A stretch of DNA of 64,000 bases from Micropterus salmoides (lineage: Eukaryota > Chordata > Actinopteri > Centrarchiformes > Centrarchidae), in assembly GCF_014851395.1 (NCBI RefSeq), contig NW_024041150.1:34731585-34795584 (forward strand). Direction: 5' to 3'. Of the stretch, positions 36,098-48,089 are shown in pieces (within the stretch, counting starts at the first letter, position 1; every line of letters starts with the position of its first letter). Both the position numbers and the translations under genes were made by a program. Below the pieces are notes generated by a model that searched no databases, was not told the DNA's origin, and was given only the letters and a program-made list of their open reading frames with translations.

Positions 36098-37559
36098 GGA
36101 TATCGTATCAGGTTCAAGTATTGAACATGAAACGATGCCAAGTCATCATCCCAGTCATGTCCGGTCAGATAACAGTCATTATCGGATCGGCTCTTTGCCT
36201 CCTCTGTAGTCTGTCTCTGTTTCAGTTCTGTGCTGCTTCAGTAGTGCTGCTCAATTTCACAGTTTGTTTAAAACATTTGGTTGCATGCTTTCCTGGAAAA
36301 GTTCAGCGCTCCAGACCATCCCTCCCTCTACATGCTGACTCGCTCTATGTTGAGTTTTTGTTGTTGTTTTCCCGGTTATTTGACTCCTGTTTCAGACTAT
36401 CAGAAAGAGGTCTGTGGGTCCAGACACACACAACACACACACATGCATTGATTGTTTGAAATTTTACCGCAGACAGATTGATGGGCAAAATGTGCACACA
36501 CACACTCACACACATCCCGTTGTTTAGATTTTTGTACCGCATGGTCCCTGGAGACCGGGGCAAGGCTGAAGTCTGCGGTGCCAAGAACCGTGAAACACAA
36601 TAGTCTGCCCCCCATCACTCCTTCCCAAACTGAACAATAGACATTCCTGACATTCCTCAAGACCTCTTCCTCGCAGACACACACAGACACACACCGTTCT
36701 GGGTCCGATTAGGGGCCAGACTGTAAATGACTTGGGTTGTGACGTTGTTAAGGATGAATAATCGACATTGTGGACAGAAAAGTATGAAAGTACGTGTGTA
36801 TTTGTGTTCTAGTCTGTGAGTTACTCTAACTTCTAAAACATGTTAAATTGACAGGATGAACAGAAATGTCGGTGGTGGTAGCCTAAGGGATAGAGAAATG
36901 ACTTTAAGAGGTATGCAGTTCATTCGGGTGGTAAAAACTCTTAATCTCTCATAATTCTGAATCGATTCTTTTAGGTTAATGGTCTCTCCTTGCTCTGTCC
37001 ATGCTCAGTGTTAACTTACCATGATAGTACAAAGGAGGACAAAAACTAATTTAGCTCTTCAGGGATGACATTCCTGTGGGCGCATTTTCGATTTAATAAT
37101 CTCCTGGGGAGAAGGAGCTTGACATGACTCCAGCTATATGCAACATAACTGGCAGTTAAGTTGACTGGTTTTACTGTATGACTGAAACACGTACAAAGAG
37201 TCAAAGATTACTACGCTGTTGTTGTTGTTAAAGTAGTATTAAATGATTTTTGGCCACCTATTTCCGCATCCTGCAGACAGAGCAAGATTAGCGTTAATCT
37301 GGAGTCTTGTTTTTGGCCACCCAGTAAAGTCCAATTGTCATGCTCCATTTAGCTCAGTTTTGGTCTCCACCAACTCCTGAAGGACACATGTGACCCTTTA
37401 GCTGCTAAATGCTCCACTATCTTCAACAGAGAGAGTTGGAGCTGAGTAAAAAATGTTTTGTAGTGAAAAAGTAGCTGCTAGCTGTCATTGGCTGGATGTG
37501 GATGTCGAGTTGGCTGCACGGCTCCAGATATTTAGCATGTTAGATATCTGTCTGATGTC

Positions 37560-37716
37560 AGCGAGCCTCTTTGATGCGTCGTTGAGTAGGTCAGACGTAA
37601 CGATTGGCGAGCGCCGACCAATCGCTGATTTACCGAGAAGGTATTGGATTTTCCCCCGACGGTTGGTGAGCTCTGTGACTTGCAAATTGGGCTTGAAATC
37701 GTGTGGTGTGAACTAG
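37560..37716 (-). mobile_element. partial TTA-flanked MITE (family of 43596-43830)
   Basis: Ends AAATCGTGTGGTGTGAACTA, GGCT then TTA. This is the reverse complement of the start of the element at 43596 (AGCCTAGTTCACGCTACACG). The upstream end was not located. Confidence 0.55.
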
Positions 37717-37801
37717 GCTTTATTTGTGTTAATCTGCAAAGTTTTCAGCAGATTGAAAACTTTATGAAAAGTTCAATAATGAAAAGTTGCAGCCCTGGTA
37801 G

Positions 37802-37803
<2 letters not shown>

Positions 37804-37848
<45 letters not shown>
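37804..37848. repeat. (GT)n microsatellite
   Basis: Uninterrupted GT run of 45 bp. Confidence 0.97.
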
Positions 37849-37851
<3 letters not shown>

Positions 37852-38269
37852 AGCATGAGTATGTGAGTTTGACTGTGCTCTACGCGTGTGGTCTGCTACA
37901 GTTTATCTGTCTCCTCTGGCCTGGTTTTTATTAACTGGCCCATTAAACTGCGACTCCATGATACATGACACTGGCCTGACCCCCCCCTACACACATATAC
38001 ACACATACAAAGTGGTCATCTAGATAGATACACACAAATTCCTAGAGGCCAACTTGGAAACACACAGATGTTAAAAAGATGTTTCTGTGTTATGGGAGAG
38101 GAACCAGGACATTAAGTGTCATCATACTAAATCACTGGTCGAGAGAGAGAGGATATTTCCTTTAACCCTGTAAACTCACTCGCCCCCTGTGTTGGTATTT
38201 AATCAGTTTGCAACCAGCTGAAAACATTTCATTTCTGTAATAAGGCATTTGATGGCATTATTTATTATG

Positions 38270-38430
38270 AATGTTTTTGGAATTATTGATTATTTAGTCT
38301 GTAAAATGTCTAAAAATAATTACAAATTCTCATCACAAGTTACCAGACTAAGTTCAAATATATTCACTTGACGATGATATTATATAATAAGGAAAAGCTG
38401 CACATCTTCACCTTTTTTAGAGGCTGGACA
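38270..38430. repeat. common fish interspersed repeat copy
   Basis: TTATTTAGTCTGTAAAATGT, CATCACAAGTTACCAGACTA and GGAAAAGCTGCACATCTTCA follow the same order as the segments at 2110 and 28110. It lies directly beside the Tc1 element. Confidence 0.55.
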
Positions 38431-38599
38431 TGTTAAGTGTTTTTACTTCATATACAGTACAGGCCAAAAGTTTGGACACACCTTCTCATTCAATGCGTTT
38501 CCTTTATTTTCATGACTATTTACATTGTAGATTCTCACTGAAGGCATCAAAACTATGAATGAACACATGTGGAATTATGTACTTAACAAAAAAGTGTGA

Positions 38600-39805
38600 A
38601 ATAACTAGTTCTAGTTCTTCAAAGTAGCCACCCTTTGCTCTGATTACTGCTTTGCACACTCTTGGCATTCTCTTGATGAGCTTCAAGAGGTAGTCACCTG
38701 AAATGGTTTTCCAACAGTCTTGAAGTTCCCAGAGATGCTTAGCACTTGTTGGCCCTTTTGCCTTCACTCTGCGGTCCAGCTCACCCCAAATCAACTCGAT
38801 TGGTTTGGGGTGAGTTGTTATTATTCCTGGCAATTTTAATATCACTATATTAATAGTGTAATACTGTACTTTTACTGTGTGAGTAGTGTCCTGTTGTTGT
38901 ATTTAACCTGTGAAGCACCTTTGGTCAACCTTGGTTGTTTTAAGTGTGCTATATAAATAATATTGATATTGATTGATTGGGTTCAGGTCCGGTGACTGTG
39001 GAGCCAGGTCATCTGGCGCAGCACTCCATCACTCTCCTTCTTGGTCAAATAGCCCTTACACAGCCTGGAGGTGTGTTTGGGGTCATTGTCCTGTTGAAAA
39101 ATAAATGATGGTCCAACTAAACGCAAACCGGATTGGATGGCATGTCGCTGCAGGATGCTGTGGTAGCCATGCTGGTTCAGTATGCCTTCAATTTTGAATA
39201 AATCCCCAACAGTGTCACCAGCAAAGCACCCCCACACCATCACACCTCCTCCTCCATGCTTCACGGTGGGAACCAGGCATGTAGAATCCATCCGTTCACC
39301 TTTTCTGCGTCGCACAAAGACCACGGCGGCTGGAACCAAACATCTCAAATTTGGACTCGTCAGACCAAAGCACAGACTTCCACTGGTCTAATGTCCATTC
39401 CTTGTGTTTCTTGGCCCAAACAAATCTCTTCTGCTTGTTGCCTCTCCTTAGCAGTGGTTTCCTAGCAGCTACTTGACCATGAAGGCCTGATTCGCGCAGT
39501 CTCCTCTTAACAGTTGTTCTAGAGATGTGTCTGCTGCTAGAACTCTGTGTGGCATTCAGCTGGTCTCTAATCTGAGCTGCTGTTAACCTGCGATTTCTGA
39601 GGCTGGTGACTCGGGTGACTCTTGGTCTTCCTTTCCTGGGGCGGTCCTCATGTGAGCCAGTTTCATTGTAGCGCTTGATGGTTTTTGCGACTGCACTTGG
39701 GGACACATTCAAAGTTTTTGCAATTTTCCGGACTGACTGACCTTCATTTGTTAAAGTAATGATGGCCACTCGTTTCCCTTTACTTAGCTGGTTCTTGCCA
39801 TAATA
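38600..39805 (-). pseudogene. Tc1-type transposase, frameshifted and interrupted
   Basis: On the minus strand the N-terminal frame (39769-39296, extending upstream without a clear Met through YGKNQLSKGKR) gives the paired helix-turn-helix region, with QSVRKIAKTLNVSPSAVAKT and RRLTAAQIRDQLN, a GRPR motif, and the first catalytic Asp in VLWSDESKFEMFG. The frame is lost near 39315-39348. The next part (39348-38983) has HGGGGVMVWGCFAG and the second Asp in FQQDNDPKHTS. It then breaks again near 39000. A LINE 3' tail sits at 38817-38981. The last part (38845-38516) has PIELIWGELDRRVKAKGP with the catalytic Glu. All three DDE-triad residues are therefore present, but on three separate frames, so the copy is inactive. 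Confidence 0.92.
38817..38981 (+). mobile_element. LINE 3' tail inserted into the Tc1 transposase gene
   Basis: The segment ends GTGAAGCACCTTTGGTCAAC, TGCTATATAAATAATATTGA and TATTGATTGATTG, the 3' end typical of fish L2-like LINEs with a short terminal repeat array. It separates the QSPDLN-side and PIELIWGEL-side parts of the transposase. The GATTGG words on both sides may be the target sequence. Confidence 0.75.
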
Positions 39806-41418
39806 TGATTTCTAACAGTTGTCCAATAGGGCTGTCGGCTGTGTATCAACCTGACTTCTGCACAACACAACTGATGGTCCCAACCCCATTAATAAGGGAA
39901 AAAATTCCACTAATTAACCCTGACAAGGCACACCTATGAAGTGAAAACCATTTCAGGTGACTACCTCATGAAGCTCACTGAGAGAACACCAGGGCTTTGC
40001 AGCGCTATCAAAAAAGCAAAGGGTGGCTAATTTGAGGAATCTAAAATACAAGACATGTTTTCAGTTATTTCACACTTTTTTGTTAAGTACATAATTCCAC
40101 ATGTGTTCATTCATAGTTTTGATGCCTTCAGTGAGAATCTACAATGTAAATAGTCATGAAAATAAAGGAAACGCATTGAATGAGAAGGTGTGTCCTTTTG
40201 GCCTGTACTATATAACTTGATTGATTGTGACAAAATGCATGTAACAATATGTGAAATCAACTAAGTAACCGTAGCTTTTCTCTCTGGTCTTAAACATTGC
40301 TCTGAAAGGCTCATGTTTAATCCATCAACAACCGGGGAAGCAGTGTTAAAAGATGGAAGGAGACTGAATAAACTGTCAGCCAGGAGGAATTACAGCTGCA
40401 CAAATGATTAAAAGCAGATTAAAAAAATCCCAACATGAACGACCCTAGGTCTTACTGCAGTGATGTTTACAGAGTGAAAGTGATGTTCTCAGGCTCGGCT
40501 CAGTTTCTGGCAGCTGTGCTCAGCTTAGTGGAGTACAGTATGTCAAAATTAATTACTGTTTTGAAACACAGAAAGGCTTTTCGCAAGTTCATTTCCATCC
40601 AATTTGTTTTGAAATTGGAAATGCACCCAGACATTGCATTACTTCTATGGTCCATCACATAAGAGCCAACAGAGAGCGGGTTCACTGTATTTACTGAAAA
40701 TTACCCAGTGTTGCAATAAAAATCCTGCTTATTACCATTTAAACAAATTGTTCCAATGGTGTTATCACGCCTGGCCTGACCTTTATGTAAGCAAATGTTT
40801 TTTTTGTCTTCATGTTTTTCCATCATACTTCCAGCCGATTACATTCAGCTGCTCAAAGCTCAAAGTTCAAAATTAATGTGATAAAACACAGAAGTTAAAG
40901 GAAGGAGGTGTGAAGAAGTTAATTAATAAAAAATAAGTTGATAGAACAGACTTGAAAAGAGTGGCCCTAGAAGAAACGCACAGATATGAATGTTTTTATG
41001 AAAGTTCTGACGTAACAGAGCAGAAAATCTGTCTGAATTGAAACAGGACATTTTAAATAGACATCGTTGTGAGGAAAACAACAGTGATGGAAATGCATTT
41101 TTATAAGGGACAGTTCTCTGAACAGCAGTAATGTGTGGTCAGTAGTTTGAGTAACGTGTCACAGCTAATCTTGTTTTTTAAAGTTGCTTTTTTCTAAAAT
41201 TAATTTCCTTTATTCCAGCCGTTGTTCTTGGCTTGTAACTGATAACGTCAGCTGAAACTGACTTCTTTCATTACATTACACTTCCAACTGCTTTTCTCAC
41301 ATATACCTCAACTTTTTTCTGTGCTTGCACTTTATTACTTTTTTCACTCTCACTGACTCTTCATCACCTTTCAGCACCTTCACTCCTAACTGACACTTAA
41401 GCGCTTAAACTTAAGGCC

Positions 41419-41562
41419 AATTTATACTTCCGCGTCGAGCCACGCCGTCGTTATTGTTGCTAACTAAAATGACGCTAAAGAGGTACCCAGGGCGTCAAAA
41501 TGCAATGCCAAAGGATCTTGATCAAGCGTCAATATGTGACATGTCGGGCGTGAGCATGTGTT
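41419..41562. mobile_element. partial Harbinger-like MITE
   Basis: TAA followed by GGCCAATTTATACTTCCGCG resembles the end of the 31739-32257 element. The downstream part (AAGAGGTACCCAGGGCGTCA, GATCAAGCGTCAATATGTGA) recurs at 51250-51345. No right end found. Confidence 0.5.
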
Positions 41563-41958
41563 GAGTATTCAGACTGAGGGTGAAAAGAGGTGCTGAACCA
41601 ATGAACTGTAAAAATAAGGTGTTTTTTTTACATTAAAGCATGTAAACACCTTTAAAAAAACAAATCTCACTTGAAATTTTCTTGATAAAGTAAAAAGCAG
41701 TAGATTACTGATTACAGACACACACACAATGTAGGGGATCGAGCAGTAACAAACAGTGCATTGTGCTGCTGATGCTAGAGTGGACTTCACCCTTCCTGCC
41801 ATCGACCTCTGGTATGAGCCTAGTCTCACTGTACTGATTACCTGGTATGTAAAAACTGTGTGTGTGTGAGAGAGAAAAACTCTACATGTGTGTCTTTAAG
41901 AAATCCATAATAAGGGGTGAGGAGGCCCCATAAGGCAAACAGACAGGGTTGAAAGCGA

Positions 41959-41960
<2 letters not shown>

Positions 41961-41990
<30 letters not shown>
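41961..41990. repeat. (CA)n microsatellite
   Basis: CA run of about 30 bp. Confidence 0.92.
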
Positions 41991-41992
<2 letters not shown>

Positions 41993-42457
41993 TTGTATTT
42001 GTCTATACTTGTGATGAGCTTCATTGTCATAATGCATTCCCTGGCCCCTTACCCTAAACTAAACCATCACAATTAAATGCCTAACCTTTACCCAACATCT
42101 TTGTAATATATATTTTATAAGGATGTTGTTAAAGGAGTGTTATATTATTTTAACCTTAAAACTAAGTCTGAACCCTCAAACAGCCCTTTGATGATCTGTC
42201 TAATAGCTACGACCGGCCAAAATGTCCTCACTTCCCAAAAATGTCCTCACTCCCAAGGTCTAAAACTCAAATCGTTCCTAACAAAGATAGACGTTCAAGC
42301 ACACACAGGGCAGGACACAGGACCCTAAAGCAAACAAAAAAAGCCTGATTGCAGGCTAACAAGAAGCGAGGAGGTGAGGTTGTTAGGCTATAGCATATTT
42401 AACCCTTCACCCTTTTGAAGGGAAGATAGGGAATGTAAGGAATCTGCTCACATGCAT

Positions 42458-42460
<3 letters not shown>

Positions 42461-42502
<42 letters not shown>
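42461..42502. repeat. (CA)n microsatellite
   Basis: Uninterrupted CA run of 42 bp. Confidence 0.97.
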
Positions 42503-42504
<2 letters not shown>

Positions 42505-43125
42505 TGGAGTCTGCAGGAGATATAAGTCTCTGGGAAATCCTTTGAAGCCTGCTTGAAGGCTTGATGTTATTAAGTGTCTGCTGTTATGTGGCTGGTTAAA
42601 CTTCAGCACCATTATTGTTGTGACATTTGCACTTCCTGATGTTTGCTCTACAAGGCTCAAGTCAAAGTAACTCTGAGCTCTTGGATCTTATATTGGGCCT
42701 TTTTAAAAAAAAAAATTCTGAAATTTTATAGACTAAATGATTAGTTGATTAATAAAGAAAGTAACAGAGCTTTAGCCCGTCTTATTTTTTCTCCTTTTGT
42801 ATAGATTTTAAAGTAAAAAACAATACAGTGTTTGTTTAGCTTTTCTTACATGCCTGCTGATGCTAGAATTTAATTAATTTAAAATTCTTAGTTTATGCAT
42901 TTCTTCTAGCATGTTTGGAGCATTTCTTGGTTTCATTAAGTAGCGTGCAGAAACCTCGCAGGAAATAACAGGAGAGGGAGGATGACATGTAACATGAGGT
43001 CATAGGCTGGACACTTGGTGTCTTAAAACCCCAGGGATGCCCGATTTTTATTTTCATTATTTTTTATTAAATGTATTTGTCAGCTTCTGTGTGTTAGGAT
43101 TTAAATCCTGGGTTATTTAAATAAA

Positions 43126-43514
43126 TTGTAAGGAGGATTATATAGAAGTTGTTAATTTGTTGTTGATCACTTCACTTGAGCTGAGACTCTCAACACTTTG
43201 GAGTTGAACTCTGGGTATCCGGGATGCTGGGACCCTGAACTGGGATCAGTTTGACAGTGGATGCTTCAGCCTGCAGAGTCTGGTAGGTTTGAAACTCTCG
43301 CATCTTAATCATCTTTGCTGAGTTTCCACTTCAGTTTAGGATTAATAGCTCATCTTTTTTTCTCTCTGATTACTTTGAAGATTCAACTTGTAGAACTTTA
43401 TTTTCACACATGTGAAGGAAAGTCGAAAGTTTGAATCTTTATCGTCTGGCTCCTCAGAGAGTCAACAGTAGCCATGCTTTTATCTTCCCAGGGAGGGGTT
43501 GTTGAGCACATGAT
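43126..43514 (+). repeat. direct duplication, copy 1 (389 bp)
   Basis: Starts TTGTAAGGAGGATTATATAG and ends GTTGTTGAGCACATGAT. It matches 44942-45329 almost base for base over its whole length. The only differences I see are in the T-run and CT repeat (T7 CTCTCTGATT here, T8 CTCTGATT in copy 2). No transposon ends are visible at its borders. Confidence 0.95.
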
Positions 43515-43595
43515 TTAAATATTTATTTGTGAGTAACAATGTACAAAAAACAATGATATCAGGAGCTCTGAGGAGACGCATTGTACCACCACTTA

Positions 43596-43830
43596 AGCCT
43601 AGTTCACGCTACACGATTTTTAGCCCTATTCGCCAGTCGGCGAGCTCAGTGGCTGGGTCGGGTGACGCAGCCACTGTCAGCTCGTGTAGTGTGTGACCCC
43701 CTGACACCGATCAGTCACGTAGTGTGAACGCCACAACGACTTCAAGACTCCCGTCACAAGACTCAAGTTCTGTAGTGTGAACGGCACGGCCATCAGCCGA
43801 CACTGAGAGTCGTGTAGTCTGCACGAGGCA
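43596..43830. mobile_element. 235-bp Harbinger-like MITE with TTA duplication
   Basis: The left end AGCCTAGTTCACGCTACACG and right end CGTGTAGTCTGCACGAGGCA are imperfect inverted repeats, flanked by TTA at 43593-43595 and 43831-43833. GC-rich interior with internal inverted pieces (CGTGTAGTGTG). It lies between the two duplication copies. The partial inverse copy at 37560-37716 belongs to the same family. Confidence 0.7.
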
Positions 43831-44559
43831 TTACCAGCTACAGTATTTACATTCACTCTGCAGTCACTGGGCAGGTAGACCCAAACACTACTGATTTTAA
43901 TCTGCAGTTTATATAATATAGTAAGTACAACAACTGCAACTTCAGGAGCTACAGAGAAAGTTTTTGTTTAGTTACTTCCCTGTGAGTGCGTAACGTTGTA
44001 GCTCTGCTTTTTTGTCTGAATTGGGAATAGCAGCTCTGGTTCTCCCACCTCCCGACAGTAACGTTTCTTATCAGCAGTGTGGGGTGTAATGGTTAAACCC
44101 TTAGTTCTTCTGATAATGTTCCTGCAGCAGAAGTGCACACTAAAAGAAAGGCATCTCAGCGATGAGGAGAATATTTTCTGCCTCTGACCTCTTTATCCAC
44201 CAACTCTACTCTCATTGTTTTTATTATTATTCCTGTATTCTCCTCCCATCATCTCTTACATTCCCCTTCTTTCACCACATTTTGTTTTTCTCCTGTCAGA
44301 CAAAAAAAGCCCTTGTCTGTCCAGCAGTCTCTGCTTTCTTTGCTCTTTCAATCTCTTTTTCATGCTCTGCAAACACATGTGTGCGTTAACACACGCACAC
44401 GCACACATACACGCACACTCACACTCACACAAGGAGGAAGTACCTCTGCATTTTTCCCCCGTCAAACAATAACAGTGTGGAACTCTGGGTATTATTTTAG
44501 CAGCCGTCCACCACTTTATCTGCTCTCCACAATACTTCCTCTCTCATTGACTCACACAT

Positions 44560-44760
44560 CCTGCCTAAGAGGGGGCGAGAGAGGCAGGCAAAGCATGAGG
44601 TGGTAAGAGAGAGAGAGAGGGAGAGACAGAGGGAGAGGGGTGGGAGAGAGAGAAATTCAGAGTGCAGGAGGAAGAAATAGCCATGTTTTGTCTTCCAGCT
44701 AGAGGAGCGAGGGAGGAGGAAGAGAGGAAAAGGAGGGAGAGGGGATGTGAAGATCGTCGG
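44560..44760. repeat. GA-rich low-complexity tract
   Basis: Purine-rich run with GAGAGAGAGAGAGGGAGAGA followed by GGGAGAGGGGTGGGAGAGAG. An ATG at 44683 opens a short Glu/Arg-rich frame that I regard as low-complexity sequence. Confidence 0.75.
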
Positions 44761-44941
44761 TTAGTTTTTCCCTCTTGGTCAGAGCAGCTGCTTTACTCCC
44801 TCAGATGGACATCAGCTCTTGGACACTTTCTGCCAAGTCTCCAATGTTACGGACACAAACCTGGTTCTCTCAGCAGATCCCAACCTTGAAAGAAATAAGA
44901 GTTGTGACATTTTTATGAGGTGGCGGTTCTTCTCTGAAAAC

Positions 44942-45329
44942 TTGTAAGGAGGATTATATAGAAGTTGTTAATTTGTTGTTGATCACTTCACTTGAGCTGA
45001 GACTCTCAACACTTTGGAGTTGAACTCTGGGTATCCGGGATGCTGGGACCCTGAACTGGGATCAGTTTGACAGTGGATGCTTCAGCCTGCAGAGTCTGGT
45101 AGGTTTGAAACTCTCGCATCTTAATCATCTTTGCTGAGTTTCCACTTCAGTTTAGGATTAATAGCTCATCTTTTTTTTCTCTGATTACTTTGAAGATTCA
45201 ACTTGTAGAACTTTATTTTCACACATGTGAAGGAAAGTCGAAAGTTTGAATCTTTATCGTCTGGCTCCTCAGAGAGTCAACAGTAGCCATGCTTTTATCT
45301 TCCCAGGGAGGGGTTGTTGAGCACATGAT
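44942..45329 (+). repeat. direct duplication, copy 2 (388 bp)
   Basis: Second copy of 43126-43514 in the same orientation, offset 1.8 kb. The flanking sequences on both sides differ (CTGAAAAC before, GCATGTTTTC after, compared with TAAA before and TTAAAT after copy 1). Confidence 0.95.
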
Positions 45330-45834
45330 GCATGTTTTCACATACACCCTGCTACACAAACATTTTGTCGTCTTCTTCACAATCTTTTAACCGTCCCTGC
45401 CATGTCCTCCTTCTCCGGTCTGTATCGCAGAAGTTTCTGTTTTTATCTGTGAGACTCTTTCGAGTCCAAATCTGTTCGTTTGTCTGGCTGCCTGTCTGGC
45501 ATTCATTCTGTACTGTATTGAGACTGCGTGTGTGACTCAGATTATGCGCGGTGACCTTTGCTATATCAGTCAGCTGTTGAAGTTTCTGACCATTTAAGTG
45601 GGACATTCCAGCAGATCCTTTCATAGAGGCTCATTCAGAGCTGCAAGACACAGAATTCATAATTTATCGGCCTTTCACTGCTGTGGCGTCTCACCAGCTC
45701 CTCTTCTTCTTTCTTGTTAGTTGTTTCTGGTTTTGTCTCTTCTGTTCTCTTATTTTGACTCCTTTTACATGGCTCGACCACAGTTATTTGGTTGTATTTC
45801 CGTTATCAATTTCTCAATTTTAAGATAAACAGAA

Positions 45835-45847
45835 CCCCCCCCCCCCC
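45835..45847. repeat. C13 homopolymer
   Basis: Thirteen consecutive C residues. Confidence 0.95.
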
Positions 45848-46822
45848 AGAGAATATATTTATAAATAGAAGCTTTCCGTGTCTTGGATTTCCAGGTTGGT
45901 TGCGGTCACAGTAATACCCTAACTGTGGTTGATTTACTCATTATCTTGGTTTCCACATCAAGGACTACCTTTCGTATGCCAGCGAATTCTTAAAAAAAAT
46001 GTGATTCATGTGGTATTTACGTGTTGTTCCTGGCAGAGACAGGTAGCCAACGGGGTTAAACAGGAAAGGTGAATTCTTTGGATTATTATCAAACACACGA
46101 AAACAGTTCACAGTGGCCTTGGAAGGTGCTTCCTCAAACGGATAGTAATAGCCGGTGCCTTGGTATGTTTCCTGCTCCCTATAAATGAAAGTGCCACAGA
46201 CTTTATGGAGCCTGAATAGCTGTCACTGAATGCATCCCTGACAAAAGCCTTTTAACACTTTATTCCTCAAGAAAGACTTTTCACTCCCTCGGTTTTTTAC
46301 TGACATTGTAGGAGCTGCAAGGTTTCTGACTTCAGTCTTCAAGATAACTAACATGAGTGCGAGTTGTGCTGCAACTTCACCCACCAGATACAGAACTGCA
46401 TCCTTTTTTGGGTGGATGCTGGTCTGCACTTGAGGTTGAACCTAGGCAGTTCAGCGGAGGAACAGTCTTGTTTACATCTTGGCCCATCTGTCTTCTTAGA
46501 CAACATCCTTGATATTTAGCAGCTCACCCTCAAACCCACACAATTCGCTGTGACCCGTACGGGTCACGAATCACCTACAATCTTAATTTTTGCTTTAATG
46601 GTTTATATTTTTGTAAATGTGAGATATTTGGGTTTTAGATTGTTGGTTGGACAAAACAAGCAATGTTAACATGTCACGTTGGAACCTCTGAGACCTGATG
46701 GGCTTTTATTCATTATTTGTGACGTTTTATAGACTAAACTTTGAATCGGTGAAGATAACTCTGTATTTGTCTGACACTTTTGACAGTTTTTACACCGTGT
46801 TCCTGAAGAAACCGAGTGCAAA

Positions 46823-47010
46823 GGGGTGGCGATGGCGCAGTTGTTAAGACACATACCTTTGGTGCGGGAGACCTGGTTTCGATTCCCACTGTGACACATC
46901 CACCAATGTGTCCCTGAGCAAGACGCTTAACCCGTAGTTCTAGAGGCGTGCGACCTCTGACATATATAGCAATTGTAAGTCGCTTTGGATAAAGGCGTCA
47001 GCTAAATGAT
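46823..47010 (+). repeat. tRNA-derived SINE
   Basis: The head GGGGTGGCGATGGCGCAGTT, GTTAAG resembles a pol III A box (TGGCGCAGTNGTTAAG), and GGTTTCGATTCCC resembles a B box (GGTTCGANTCC), about 36 bp downstream. The body has TGTGTCCCTGAGCAAGACGC, and the tail GTAAGTCGCTTTGGATAAAG, GCGTCAGCTAAATGA is followed by AT-rich repeats. This tail is widespread in fish SINEs. It is a retroposon and not a functional tRNA gene. Confidence 0.88.
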
Positions 47011-48089
47011 TAATCATTATCATTATTATTAATTATAATTGTATTTCATATTTTTTATAGTTGGATTGACAAACTGAAACTTGAATTGAATTTCAATAAT
47101 CACATATTTTAACGTGCAGTTTTAGTGATGGTTGAACTAAATGTTTTATGTCGCACTCTCACCAAATGTAGCCCAAAAGAAGAAGATTTTTGATCTTTTG
47201 ACCTGCAAATCACCAAATCATTCTTGCTGGGATGAGTAAATACACGACCAGAACAGTATGTAACATAATAAAAACTGCTTATTCATGGACAAGATGATGT
47301 TGTTTTTATATTATTTTTTCAGTGCCTCCCAATATCACAGCTGTGGTTCCATGTAGAAAGTGCAGTTCTTTTTACTGTAAATCCCCAAATTTGTGGTATA
47401 AATGATTGCTGACCCCCCTCAAGCACTGCTCTCAGCATTTTGGAAAAACAGCGATTGGTTATGTGGTTTGGAAGAACTTCTTCCCTGCATGACTACAAAA
47501 GAGTACAGCAGTTTTCGACTTTGTTAAGTAACAAAACTGCACATTATTGTTTTTTTTCTCCTTATCATACATTCTGTCCCCATCAAACTTTATAGTCGCA
47601 TCGTTTGTTTTGATTTTCACAGTCATCAATCTCTAAAAGCTAAACTTGGAGAAAAGAGGAGGTACTGGTGTGGGGGGGGTCTGCTAATGTTTGTGGTATG
47701 TTCAATAATGATATTTTGTCTGGTCGAGTTTGGATAGTTCCCACACATATTCATGCATTCACACATACAGGCATAGGTACACATACAGAAACACACAGGC
47801 TCTACATAAACTTTCTCAGGGGATAATTTAAGGACATTGTCAGCAGAGTTGAACAATCAGTGGGCTCAGATTGAAATCCTTCTTAAGGAGCCAGAACCAG
47901 GAAACAAGAGTGTTTATTTTGGAAATGGTTCCCCTGCTCCTGCTTTATCATAAACAATAATACTCTGAAATGGCCCTTTCCTTTGCCTCGCGGTGCCAGG
48001 ACCCACATTCCTCTCCTAAAATTGTACCTCAAAGTGTTTCTCTGAAATACCCAGAATTGTCTCATTTTACATTTTTTGTACTTTCAGTT

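Larger units (their letters stand above)
38453..40211 (-). mobile_element. Tc1/mariner transposon with long terminal inverted repeats
   Basis: The left terminal repeat (about 38453-38612) reads TACAGTACAGGCCAAAAGTT, TGGACACACCTTCTCATTCA and CCACATGTGTTC-type words in complement. The right one (about 40054-40211) is its reverse complement, ending GGCCTGTACTATA, with a short deletion of 4-5 nt (GTGTCCTTTTGGCC against GTGTCCAAACTTTTGGCC). TA dinucleotides flank it, as expected for this superfamily. The ~158-bp repeats are longer than the simplest Tc1 ends. The transposase gene inside is broken (see the pseudogene entry). Confidence 0.93.

Noticed and set aside
44683..44889. ATG-started Glu/Arg-rich frame as an alternative first exon
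   Set aside because: GA-rich low complexity, no PDZ or Shroom similarity, and no convincing donor in a compatible phase.
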